NCBI GenBank assembly: GCA_963763115.1
Contig: CAVXNM010000076.1
Span: 1 to 12,472 of the forward strand
Reading direction: 5' to 3'
DNA from: CAVQCA01 sp963763115
GTDB taxonomy: Bacteria; Pseudomonadota; Gammaproteobacteria; UBA9214
Length of the DNA stretch: 12,472 nt
Shown in pieces: positions 1-6,421 of the stretch (positions within the stretch are counted from its first letter, which is position 1; each line of letters begins with the position of its first letter). The position numbers were made by a program, and so were the translations under genes. The notes under the pieces were generated by a model. The model was not told the origin of the DNA and searched no databases. It worked only from the letters and a program-made list of their open reading frames with translations.

Positions 1-36
1 TTCAGTCCCCTGCTCTACCAACTGAGCTACCTGGCC
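1..36 (-). tRNA. tRNA-Phe (GAA), 5' half, cut by the window edge
   Basis: Read on the minus strand, the 36 bases give an acceptor 5' strand GGCCAGG, the D-arm GCTC-AGTTGGTA-GAGC, the anticodon-stem strand GGGGA, then C32, T33 and the anticodon G34-A35-A36 exactly at the window edge. The D-arm and the GGGGA-CTGAA anticodon arm match bacterial tRNA-Phe. The 3' half lies outside the window, so acceptor pairing cannot be checked. It has its own promoter just upstream (47–75). Confidence 0.93.
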
Positions 37-46
37 GGGGGTGGGT

Positions 47-75
47 ATTAAAGCCGCAGACCCCGGGCGAGTCAA
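47..75 (-). promoter_or_regulatory. sigma70-type promoter of tRNA-Phe
   Basis: On the minus strand there is a -35 TTGACT (70–75), a 17-bp spacer and a -10 TTTAAT (47–52). Each hexamer has five of six consensus bases. The tRNA 5' end is 11 nt past the -10, so the predicted start leaves a leader of only a few bases. The stretch between the -10 and the gene is C-rich, as in growth-rate-controlled stable RNA promoters. That regulation is inferred. Confidence 0.7.
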
Positions 76-93
76 GGCGATCCCTATTATTCA

Positions 94-121
94 CCCGGGC
101 GGGAGGAATTGACAGCCCGGG
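94..121 (-). terminator. hairpin after yggX, possible weak terminator
   Basis: CCCGGGC (94–100) pairs with GCCCGGG (115–121) around a 14-nt loop, 13 nt beyond the yggX stop. No real U-run follows on the minus strand (TGAATAATAG), so it may instead protect the mRNA 3' end or assist Rho-dependent termination. Confidence 0.3.
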
Positions 122-134
122 GAGGGTCGATCCC

Positions 135-413
135 CTACTTCAATCGATCCGGGGACACGAACCCGCCGGGCAGCGCCGAGCCGCCGCCGAAGAAAAACTT
201 CTCCATCTCCTGCTCCAGAAACTTGCGCGCCTTGGGATCCGCCAGCGAGATGCGGTTTTCATTGATCAGCATGGTCTGGTGACGCAGCCAGAGCTGCCAG
301 GCCTCCTTCGAGACGTTCTCGAAGATCCGCTGTCCCAACTCACCAGGATAGGGTGGCGCCTCCAGCCCCTCGGCTTCCTTTCCCAGTTTGACGCACTGTA
401 CCTGCCGGCTCAT
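135..413 (-). CDS. yggX: YggX, probable Fe(2+)-trafficking / oxidative-damage protection protein
   Basis: A 92-residue cytoplasmic protein that follows E. coli YggX (91 aa) from end to end. The shared landmarks are MSR and Cys7 at the start, REAEG-like KEAEG, YPGELGQRI, SKEAW, QTMLINE and LEQEMEKF. In the family, YggX protects Fe-S enzymes from oxidation and helps iron handling; Cys7 is the conserved cysteine. The start overlaps the mutY stop in ATGA. A good Shine-Dalgarno (AGGAG, 7 nt upstream) lies inside the end of mutY. The mutY–yggX pairing is the same as in E. coli and makes sense because MutY carries a [4Fe-4S] cluster. It is the last gene of the operon. Confidence 0.96.
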   Translation of the reverse strand: MSRQVQCVKLGKEAEGLEAPPYPGELGQRIFENVSKEAWQLWLRHQTMLINENRISLADPKARKFLEQEMEKFFFGGGSALPGGFVSPDRLK

Positions 414-1480
414 GTGTTACTCCTGTGATTGTATTCAGTATAACGCTGCAGCAGGCGTTCCACCGGCGCCGCCAGACCCCAGTCACCCCGGCCTTCGGGC
501 TTGCACCAGATCCGGTTGCGCTGTTCCCTGACGCCGTCCGCGGAGTGCTCCGCGCGCGCCAGCACCGGAGTGATCTCCAGGTGAAAATGGCTGAAGGTGT
601 GCTGTACGCACGGCCACTCCTCGATCACGCACACCCCCAGTCCCATGTGTTTCCGACACCAGGCGTCCAGCGGCTGTTCGTGCGCGACCTCGGGCAGGCT
701 CCATAGCCCGCCCCAGATGCCGGCCGGGGGGCGCTGCTCCAGCAGGATTTCCCCCGCCGCGTTGCTCAGCAGCATCATACGCGTTCTGCGCAGCGGCAGG
801 GCCTTGCGCGGACGCGCTGCCGGGTAGTCCCGCTGCCGTCCCGCGGCCCGAGCTTCGCAGTCCGCCGCGAGTGGGCACTGCCCGCAGGCGGGCCGGCTCC
901 GGGTGCACAGCGTCGCGCCGAGATCCATGATCGCCTGGTTATAGGCCGCCACCCGGGTCGCCGGCGTGTAATCCTCGGCCAGCACCCAGAGCCGGTTCAG
1001 CACGGACGCCTGCCCCGGCCAGCCGTCCACCGCGTGGAAGCGCGCCAGCACCCGCTTCACGTTGCCGTCCAGTATCGGGTGGCGCTGACCGCAGGCCAGG
1101 GACAGGATCGCCCCGGCAGTAGAGCGGCCGATGCCGGGCAGGATCAGCAGCTCATCGAGATTCTCGGGGAAACGCCCCCGGAAGCGCCCGGCGACAACAC
1201 GCGAGGCTTTATGGAGGTTGCGGGCGCGGGCGTAATAGCCCAGACCCGACCAGTGCTGCAGCACCCGGTCGAGACTGGCGCTGGCCAGTGACTGCAGATC
1301 CGGGAAGCGTGCCATGAACCGCTGGTAATAGGGAATGACCGTGGCCACCTGGGTCTGCTGCAGCATGATCTCGGAGATCCACACCCGGTAGGGCGTGGGG
1401 TCCGCCTGCCAGGGCAGGTCGTTGCGGCCATGGTGTGCAAACCAGTCGAGCACCCGCCCGGAGAAATCCGCGGGCGTCAT
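410..1480 (-). CDS. mutY: MutY, adenine DNA glycosylase acting on A opposite 8-oxoG
   Basis: A 356-residue base-excision repair enzyme, close to the usual family length of about 350, that removes adenine mispaired with 8-oxoguanine. The catalytic residues fall at the E. coli numbers: Glu37 in WISEIMLQQTQV, Tyr82 in GLGYYARARNLHKA, and Asp138 in PILDGNVKR. The helix-hairpin-helix is LPGIGRSTAG (residues 114–123). The [4Fe-4S] ligands are Cys192, Cys199, Cys202 and Cys208 (C-X6-C-X2-C-X5-C). The C-terminal Nudix-like 8-oxoG recognition domain (about 233–350) keeps GGLWSLPE and the HTFSHF motif. The start codon overlaps the stop of the upstream SRPBCC gene (ATGA) and has little Shine-Dalgarno of its own, so translational coupling is likely. 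All key residues are intact, and I expect it to be functional. Confidence 0.97.
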   Translation of the reverse strand: MTPADFSGRVLDWFAHHGRNDLPWQADPTPYRVWISEIMLQQTQVATVIPYYQRFMARFPDLQSLASASLDRVLQHWSGLGYYARARNLHKASRVVAGRFRGRFPENLDELLILPGIGRSTAGAILSLACGQRHPILDGNVKRVLARFHAVDGWPGQASVLNRLWVLAEDYTPATRVAAYNQAIMDLGATLCTRSRPACGQCPLAADCEARAAGRQRDYPAARPRKALPLRRTRMMLLSNAAGEILLEQRPPAGIWGGLWSLPEVAHEQPLDAWCRKHMGLGVCVIEEWPCVQHTFSHFHLEITPVLARAEHSADGVREQRNRIWCKPEGRGDWGLAAPVERLLQRYTEYNHRSNT

Positions 1481-2034
1481 GACGCCGGGCTACGGTGGTA
1501 GCGTGCTTCGATCAGCATGACGATTTCCATTATTTGCTTGACCATTTCCCGCCGGATCAGCCAGGGCCCGATCAGCGGCGGCAGAAAAAAATCCGGCACG
1601 AGTTCGGCGCGGAAATGCATTACGGTGGAATCACCCTCGGCGCTCAGCCGCCACTGCGCGCGCCCGCGGCGGAAATCGCTGTCCTGCGGCAGGATATTCG
1701 CCTTGATGATATACCCGGGCGACTGCACCATGTCCTGACGCTGGGTGACATCCCGGCAATAAAACAGAACGCACACGCGGGTGACGGTGCGAATGCGGTA
1801 TTTCTCCGGGCTGAAGGTGCGCAGGATGCGGCTTTCCCTGATGGCCGGGTTGATGTCATGCAGGTGATCGTAATCGGTGATCAGGCGATAGACCATGGCC
1901 GCCGGGGCATCGATGCGCGCCTCGATCGACAACGAGTACACACCCGCGTCATAGCTGACGGAGGAATCCAGCACGCCGCCGGCGCGGCTGAGAAACGGCG
2001 CCGCCAGCAGCGCACAGCACAGGAACCGGCGCAC
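1477..2034 (-). CDS. exported SRPBCC/START-like (polyketide cyclase/dehydrase-type) protein
   Basis: A 185-residue protein. Residues 1–18 look like a Sec signal peptide (RR, then LCCALLAAPFL, ending near SRA), so a periplasmic location is likely. The rest fits the SRPBCC lipid-binding fold: a first strand YSLSIEARIDAPAAMVYRL, the TDYDHLHDINPAIRESRIL segment, central strands with two cysteines (Cys88, Cys93), and a long C-terminal helix (about 155–178, PLIGPWLIRREMVKQIM). The family binds hydrophobic ligands; the ligand here is unknown. The start codon is GTG (2032–2034), with AAAGGG six bases upstream, 14 nt after the asmA stop. The stop overlaps the mutY start. Sitting between asmA and mutY in one operon suggests an envelope or lipid role linked to AsmA, but that is inference from context. 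Confidence 0.8.
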   Translation of the reverse strand: MRRFLCCALLAAPFLSRAGGVLDSSVSYDAGVYSLSIEARIDAPAAMVYRLITDYDHLHDINPAIRESRILRTFSPEKYRIRTVTRVCVLFYCRDVTQRQDMVQSPGYIIKANILPQDSDFRRGRAQWRLSAEGDSTVMHFRAELVPDFFLPPLIGPWLIRREMVKQIMEIVMLIEARYHRSPAS

Positions 2035-2048
2035 TGCGCGCCCTTTGT

Positions 2049-4166
2049 CTATGGGAACAGGCCCTTCAGCAACTGCTTGGTGTCGTCCCCGAGCTTGTCC
2101 TTCAGCAGTTTCTGCGTCTTCTTTTCTATCTTCTCTTTTGCCTTCTCCCTGGCGACATCGCCCAGTGCGGCGGCGAGATCCGGCGTATAGGTCGGCTTGC
2201 TGAAGGTCCCGGAGATACGTACCGGGATCGCGACACCCTTGAGTTCATCCAGCCCCTTGCCGCCCTGCCCCTTCAGGGAACCGACGATCTTGGTGGTCAA
2301 CAGGTAATCGATAGTCTCGGCGGGCAGGCTGGCCTGGCCTTCACCAGTGATTCTCAGCAGCGGTGACTTGGCGGACAGGTCGTTATTCCGGACCACACCA
2401 TCGGTAACGGTCGCGGTTCCCTGAAGCTCGGTGAAATCGGTCTGGTTGGGCTGGTCATCCGCGGGCGGCGGCTGCCCCTGAAGCTTGGCCTGCGCCGTGC
2501 GCAGCAGGGAGGCGATATTGACCCCCTTGATGCTGCCGTTGGTGAAGGAAAACGCGGCGTTGCCATTCAGGGTACGACGCAGTTGTTCCGGTGTTGCCCC
2601 GCTCCCGGTGAGCTGGACGTCGACGTTGCCGGCGCCGCTCAGCTTGTCGTCGCCGCTCAGGTCCTTGAGCAACGGCCCCGCCTGGACTCCCTTGACATGC
2701 TCGTTCAGGGACAGCTGCGGGGTTTTGCCACGCACGTCCAGCGAGACATCCCCGCTGTATTGCCCCTGATACATGCTGGCGACGGCCGGGTGCACGCGCA
2801 GCAGTCCGTCCCGGGACTTGATGGTGAACCCGATATCCGTGGAACGCAGGTTGTAGGCCTTCAGCGTGCCGAGCTTCACCGTGCCGGTCAGGTTCAGGCC
2901 GCGCAGGGCCTCGACCGGCAGGGTTCCGGCTCCGCCGGCCGCCGTGGCGGCGGGTGAGGCGGGCTCCGCCGGCGCGTCCTTGGCGGGTGGCGGCAGATAG
3001 CGGTCCAGGTCCATCTGGTCGGCCTGCAAGGCGAAGTCAATCGCGGGGCTGGCGAAATTATCCACCCGCAGCCGGCCGTTCACGTGCGTATCATCGAGCT
3101 GAAACTGCAGTGACGTGACCGCTGCATGGTTCCCGGAGGCCTCCCACTGCAACGCGGCGCCTGCCTTGCCGAGCACGGTGGCATCGGCGGTGACCGGCGG
3201 CTCCTGGCCCAGCGCCTTGATGACATCACGGGGTACGAATTCCGCCACATCGAGTACGCCACCAAGGCGCGGATCCGCCCCACCGATGCCGGTGCCGCTG
3301 GCCTTGCCACTGATGCTGAGCCCCAGCGTATCCAGCACCAGCTTCGGCACCTCCAGCGTTTGCCGTTCGAGGTCGACGCCGATGTCCGTGGCCAGCGAGA
3401 GTTGTAGCCGGCCTCCGGGCATGCCGTCGCCCTTCAGGTCGAGCTTCAGTTTGGCATCGTCGAGGTTGACCGCCTGCAAGGATTCAGCGATCAGCACCTT
3501 GCCACTCAGATCCGTCTGGCCGGCAATGGATGGCTGCGTGGCGTTCATGCCGAAATGCAGATCGAGATCGAAGGGCTTGCCGGGATCGATGGCACCGGTG
3601 GTGAATGACAGCTCGTTGAGTTCGTAACGCGACCCGGTGGAACGGTCATCCCACAAGACCCGTGCATCGGTCACCTCCACCCCGCCGATGGCCAGGCCCG
3701 CGAGCGGGCTGCCGGTCGACTCGCCCGGGTGCCCTGCGCCGGTTTGCGTTTTTTCACCGGACTCACCCAGCAGGTCATCCCAGTTGGCGCGACCGCTCGC
3801 ATCCTTGCCGAGATCCAGATGCAGGCCGGACAGCCTGATGGTGTCCATCTCCAGCTGCTTGTGCAGCAGCGGAAGCAATTTGACGCGCACCTGCACCTTC
3901 TCCATGCTGGCCATGGGCTGCTCGCCGAAGCCCTGCGCATTGCTCAGGCGCGTCGGACCGATCTCCAGCCCCAGCCACGGAAACACGGAGAGGCTGATAT
4001 CGCCGTCGATGCTCAGGGTGCGGCCGGTGTTCTCCTGCACCGCGGTGGCGATCTGGTTCTTGAAATCATTCGGGTCGATGATAAACGGCAGCACGATCGC
4101 CAGCACGAGGATCAATCCGGCGGCCAGCGCCACCAGGCCAAGAATGATTTTAAGGAATTTTCCCAT
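2049..4166 (-). CDS. asmA: AsmA family inner-membrane protein
   Basis: A 705-residue protein of the AsmA class, inner-membrane-anchored periplasmic proteins related to bridge-like lipid-transfer proteins and linked to outer-membrane lipid homeostasis. One N-terminal membrane anchor (about 5–29) is followed by the conserved FIIDPNDFKNQIATAVQENTGR and the IDGDISLSVFPWLGLEIG segment. A Pro/Ala-rich linker lies near 390–415. The conserved C-terminal AsmA block (about 485–640) contains the stretch around NGSIKGVNIASLLR. The last 40 residues are Lys-rich and amphipathic (EKIEKKTQKLLKDKLGDD). AAGGA lies 8 nt upstream of the ATG. It is the first gene of the operon with the SRPBCC gene, mutY and yggX. 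The family call is firm, but which AsmA paralogue it is cannot be told. Confidence 0.93.
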   Translation of the reverse strand: MGKFLKIILGLVALAAGLILVLAIVLPFIIDPNDFKNQIATAVQENTGRTLSIDGDISLSVFPWLGLEIGPTRLSNAQGFGEQPMASMEKVQVRVKLLPLLHKQLEMDTIRLSGLHLDLGKDASGRANWDDLLGESGEKTQTGAGHPGESTGSPLAGLAIGGVEVTDARVLWDDRSTGSRYELNELSFTTGAIDPGKPFDLDLHFGMNATQPSIAGQTDLSGKVLIAESLQAVNLDDAKLKLDLKGDGMPGGRLQLSLATDIGVDLERQTLEVPKLVLDTLGLSISGKASGTGIGGADPRLGGVLDVAEFVPRDVIKALGQEPPVTADATVLGKAGAALQWEASGNHAAVTSLQFQLDDTHVNGRLRVDNFASPAIDFALQADQMDLDRYLPPPAKDAPAEPASPAATAAGGAGTLPVEALRGLNLTGTVKLGTLKAYNLRSTDIGFTIKSRDGLLRVHPAVASMYQGQYSGDVSLDVRGKTPQLSLNEHVKGVQAGPLLKDLSGDDKLSGAGNVDVQLTGSGATPEQLRRTLNGNAAFSFTNGSIKGVNIASLLRTAQAKLQGQPPPADDQPNQTDFTELQGTATVTDGVVRNNDLSAKSPLLRITGEGQASLPAETIDYLLTTKIVGSLKGQGGKGLDELKGVAIPVRISGTFSKPTYTPDLAAALGDVAREKAKEKIEKKTQKLLKDKLGDDTKQLLKGLFP

Positions 4167-4216
4167 TGCTATTGTCCTTGTATATACCGCAAGTGTTCGG
4201 GGTGATTCACCGGTGC

Positions 4217-4245
4217 AGTATAGTGATTCGACCCCCTATTTCCTA
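4217..4245 (-). promoter_or_regulatory. candidate promoter of the asmA–mutY–yggX operon
   Basis: The minus strand has a good -10 TATACT (4217–4222), 50 nt before the asmA start. The 17-bp-spaced -35 is poor (TAGGAA, 4240–4245), so either an activator is needed or the site is wrong. No better site is seen between the upstream terminator and asmA. Confidence 0.4.
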
Positions 4246-4294
4246 TAACGCAATGGGCAAACGCCAACTGTCTTACAAACAATTTCCTGTACGC

Positions 4295-4324
4295 AAAAAA
4301 GGGCGCGTGATGAATCACGCGCCC
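4295..4324 (-). terminator. intrinsic terminator of the Gly/Tyr-rich secretory protein gene
   Basis: On the minus strand a perfect 10-bp GC-rich stem, GGGCGCGTGA / TCACGCGCCC, with a 4-nt loop is followed directly by six T residues. It lies 72 nt past the stop of the 4397–5044 gene and upstream of the asmA promoter, so it separates the two units. Confidence 0.9.
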
Positions 4325-4396
4325 TGTCTTTGCTGCCTGCCCGCCCTTTGCCGCGGGGGCAGGGCGTCAGTCAGTGCCGGAACAACTCAAGCGGCG

Positions 4397-5044
4397 TCAG
4401 CTTTTCTTGGCATCGTCACTGGAAGCGCCAGGCTTCGGAGCGTCGACCACCGGCGCCGCCCTGAAGTTGCGCTCCAGCTTGCGCTCCTCGAAGCGTTTCT
4501 CGGCATCGAGGCGCCGCTGCTCGGCAGTCTTCATGAAGGCCGCACGACGCTCTTCAGCCGCCTTGCGATATTCCTGCGCCTGCTTTTCCATTTCCTGCTT
4601 CCGTGCCGCGATATCTTCGGGGAGGGTGGGCTCGGCACCGTACACCGGATGCTGCGACATGGATTCCTGTATATTTCTGTTCATGTCCTGGTTCGCTTCC
4701 TGGATCAGCTTGTTCATTTCCTGCATGTGGGCATTGCGCTCCTCGAACATGCTGCGTTCCATGCTGACGATCGGATCTGGATTGTTGGCATAATACTGGG
4801 CCATCTGACGCTGGATATTCTGCATATACTCGAATGCCTTGGCCTGCTGCTCCTGCATCGCCTTGATCTGCTCGTCGGTCAGCTGAACCGGCGGTTGGAC
4901 CGGCACACCATAACCGTAGGGGGCATAGCCATAAGGGGCATAACCGTAGCCGTAACCGCTGTCAGGGCCCCAGCCCCAAGCTGAAACGGAAACAGACGCC
5001 ACAGCCAGGACACTGGCGGTAATTACTGTAGCAATGTTTTTCAT
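4397..5044 (-). CDS. secreted Gly/Tyr-rich, coiled-coil protein; sulfur globule protein-like
   Basis: A 215-residue protein. Residues 1–22 form a clear Sec signal peptide (MKN, hydrophobic core, VSVSA before W23). Next comes a short Trp/Gly/Tyr-rich, low-complexity stretch (WGWGPDSGYGYGY, then APYGY twice, about 23–46). A Gln/Met-rich middle follows (about 55–135). A highly charged Glu/Lys/Arg helix (about 143–195) probably forms a coiled coil, and the tail is disordered (APKPGASSDD). Exported proteins with Gly/Tyr repeats form the envelope of sulfur globules in purple and colourless sulfur bacteria, and some members carry coiled coils. That resemblance is of composition and layout, not of a catalytic motif. 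GGAGA lies about 8 nt upstream of the ATG. It is monocistronic, with a near-consensus promoter and a strong terminator, so high expression is likely. Another coiled-coil envelope protein remains possible. Confidence 0.75.
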   Translation of the reverse strand: MKNIATVITASVLAVASVSVSAWGWGPDSGYGYGYAPYGYAPYGYGVPVQPPVQLTDEQIKAMQEQQAKAFEYMQNIQRQMAQYYANNPDPIVSMERSMFEERNAHMQEMNKLIQEANQDMNRNIQESMSQHPVYGAEPTLPEDIAARKQEMEKQAQEYRKAAEERRAAFMKTAEQRRLDAEKRFEERKLERNFRAAPVVDAPKPGASSDDAKKS

Positions 5045-5116
5045 TTCATATTCTCCACATGTATTTAAATTTGGTAGACGGTAAATTTTTCGGTAATTGC
5101 ATCACCAAGGACGATA

Positions 5117-5145
5117 AGTATATTAATAATTACTTATTTTGTTAA
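5117..5145 (-). promoter_or_regulatory. strong sigma70 promoter of the Gly/Tyr-rich secretory protein gene
   Basis: On the minus strand there is a -35 TTAACA (5140–5145), a 17-bp spacer and a -10 TATACT (5117–5122), five of six consensus bases in each. The spacer and flanks are A/T only, apart from a single G, and could help polymerase binding. The predicted leader is about 65 nt. Confidence 0.72.
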
Positions 5146-5159
5146 TTAAATTATTTTTA

Positions 5160-5188
5160 TTGACATATAAAATTCGTTGAATGCTATT
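5160..5188 (+). promoter_or_regulatory. possible plus-strand promoter towards phoB
   Basis: A perfect -35 TTGACA (5160–5165) preceded by an A/T-rich tract is followed at 17 bp only by a weak -10 (GCTATT, 5183–5188). If used, the leader to phoB would be nearly 500 nt. A nearer phoB promoter could not be identified. Confidence 0.3.
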
Positions 5189-5200
5189 TCGTCATGACGA
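5189..5200. repeat. perfect 12-bp palindrome, operator-like
   Basis: TCGTCATGACGA reads the same on both strands and begins just after the weak -10 of the plus-strand candidate promoter, a usual place for a dimeric repressor site. The binding protein is unknown. Confidence 0.4.
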
Positions 5201-5270
5201 GTAATTCAGTGACGAACACCTCTCCAGGCATCTGAATCCTAATCAGGCAATTGCCGCGACGATTTCGTAA

Positions 5271-5285
5271 TGATACTTATTTTCA
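5271..5285. promoter_or_regulatory. candidate Fur box (7-1-7 type)
   Basis: TGATACT-T-ATTTTCA matches the known Fur 7-1-7 pattern TGATAAT-N-ATTATCA at 12 of 14 positions. It overlaps the inverted repeat ACTTATT-TTC-AATAAGT (5275–5291). It is more than 125 bp from the promoter of the leftward gene and about 395 bp before phoB, so its target is unclear and it may be a chance match in A/T-rich DNA. Confidence 0.35.
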
Positions 5286-5680
5286 ATAAGTTACGTATGA
5301 CATGTCTATTATTGACTCGCGCAGACCGGGCGCTCGCCATTTGTCGTATGGATGCACCGGATTCGAGCAGGGCGCAGGTACATGACGTCCCGTGAGCAAA
5401 TGCAGTTCAACCCACCCCAGGGCCGTGTCCCTGTATTTAACAAAACCCTAATAATCAGGTAATCCCGGCAACACACGCACGGGGCATTCTTCCTCCCCCG
5501 TAAGCGTTAGCCACCGGAAATCCGGTCCCGACGCACATGCCCGGGAATGGGCCTGGGGTTCTTGTCTTTGTGTATGCCACAGTTTGCAAACGGAACACGG
5601 ATGCCACAAATCAGTCGCCAGGTTCAATCCTTGCCTTCTCCGGAAAGTGCTTGTCGGCGGGAAACAGAAAAATTCCTGAG

Positions 5681-6382
5681 ATGATCTCCGCGGGTGAGAA
5701 AACCCGGGTGCTCGTCGTCGAGGACGACCCCGATATCAGCGCGATGCTGGAGTACACACTGACGAACTCCGGGTGCCAGGTTATTACCGTCAGTGATTGC
5801 AAGAACGCTTCGCGGGAACTGGTCGACACGGCCCCGAACCTGGTCCTGCTCGACTGGATGCTGCCTGACATGAGCGGCATCGAACTGCTGCGCCGGATGC
5901 GGATCGATCCCGGCACCAGGGACATTCCGGTGATCATGCTCACCGCGCGCGGCGAGGAGGAGGACCGGGTTCGCGGTCTGGAATGTGGTGCCGACGACTA
6001 TGTCGTCAAACCGTTTTCCATCCGGGAACTCAAGGCGCGGATCAACACCCACCTGCGCAAGCAGGTCAGCGACAGGACCACCACTTTCAGCATCGATGGC
6101 CTGGTGCTCGATCAGGAAAGTTACCGCACCACGGTCGACGGTCAGATGATCGAACTGGGACCGACCGAATTCCGCCTGCTGCGCCACTTCATGAGCCACC
6201 GGGACCGGGTCTTCACCCGTTCCCAGCTGCTCGATACCGTCTGGGGCACCAATGTCTATATCGAAGAGCGCACCGTCGATGTACACATCCGGCGCCTGCG
6301 CAAGACCCTGGAGCCGTTCGGCAAGGAACGCCTCATACAAACCGTGCGCGGCGCAGGCTACCGCTTCTCTGCGCGCCTCTGA
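5681..6382 (+). CDS. phoB: PhoB, phosphate-regulon response regulator (OmpR/PhoB family)
   Basis: A 233-residue two-component regulator from the ATG at 5681 (E. coli PhoB has 229). The receiver domain (about 8–127) has the acidic pair Asp15/Asp16, the phospho-acceptor Asp58 in LLDWMLP, Thr88 in MLTARGEEEDRVRGLE, and Lys110 in VKPFS. The winged-helix domain (about 135–232) carries GPTEFRLL, VWGTNVYIEERTVDVHIRRLRK and QTVRGAGYRFS, almost the same as E. coli PhoB through the recognition helix. It should therefore read the CTGTCAT-type Pho box. The frame stays open upstream to 5537, but those 48 residues do not look conserved, so the internal start is preferred even though its Shine-Dalgarno is weak. 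No phoR follows: the next gene is convergent, 39 bp away. A close PhoB paralogue cannot be excluded. Confidence 0.88.
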   Translation: MISAGEKTRVLVVEDDPDISAMLEYTLTNSGCQVITVSDCKNASRELVDTAPNLVLLDWMLPDMSGIELLRRMRIDPGTRDIPVIMLTARGEEEDRVRGLECGADDYVVKPFSIRELKARINTHLRKQVSDRTTTFSIDGLVLDQESYRTTVDGQMIELGPTEFRLLRHFMSHRDRVFTRSQLLDTVWGTNVYIEERTVDVHIRRLRKTLEPFGKERLIQTVRGAGYRFSARL

Positions 6383-6421
6383 ATCACCGGCCCTCAGCGG
6401 TCAGAAGCAAGCCGGTCCACG

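Larger units (their letters stand above)
5045..5680. other. 636-bp gene-free regulatory region between divergent genes
   Basis: I see no convincing coding region here. The left third (about 5060–5180) is much richer in A+T than the genes and holds the promoter of the leftward gene. Listed separately are a plus-strand TTGACA, a 12-bp palindrome and a Fur-like box. Other symmetric elements are TTAATTAA (5142–5149), the hairpin ACTTATT-TTC-AATAAGT (5275–5291), ACCGGA-AA-TCCGGT (5513–5526) and GTTTGCAAAC (5582–5591). TACTTATTTT occurs twice (5131–5140 and 5274–5283). The open frame running in from 5537 to phoB does not look like protein-coding sequence. Confidence 0.7.

Noticed and set aside
1495..2190. 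231-residue plus-strand open frame opposite the SRPBCC gene
   Set aside because: Antisense shadow crossing the ends of two well-supported genes, with no family features.
4166..4984. 272-residue plus-strand open frame opposite the Gly/Tyr-rich gene and its terminator
   Set aside because: It runs through the perfect terminator hairpin and is antisense to a gene with signal peptide, promoter and terminator. It is a shadow frame in GC-rich DNA.
5298..5315. Minus-strand ATGTCAT (5298–5304) as half of a Pho box upstream of phoB
   Set aside because: The partner 7-mer at the 11-bp period matches at only four of seven positions and the site points away from phoB.
5465..5526. Resemblance to a c-di-GMP-I riboswitch (CACGCACGGGGCA and nearby bases)
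   Set aside because: The conserved core elements and the second helix are absent, so the likeness is only local.
5537..5680. In-frame N-terminal extension of phoB by 48 residues
   Set aside because: PhoB proteins begin about seven residues before the first strand, which fits the ATG at 5681. The extension has no family similarity.
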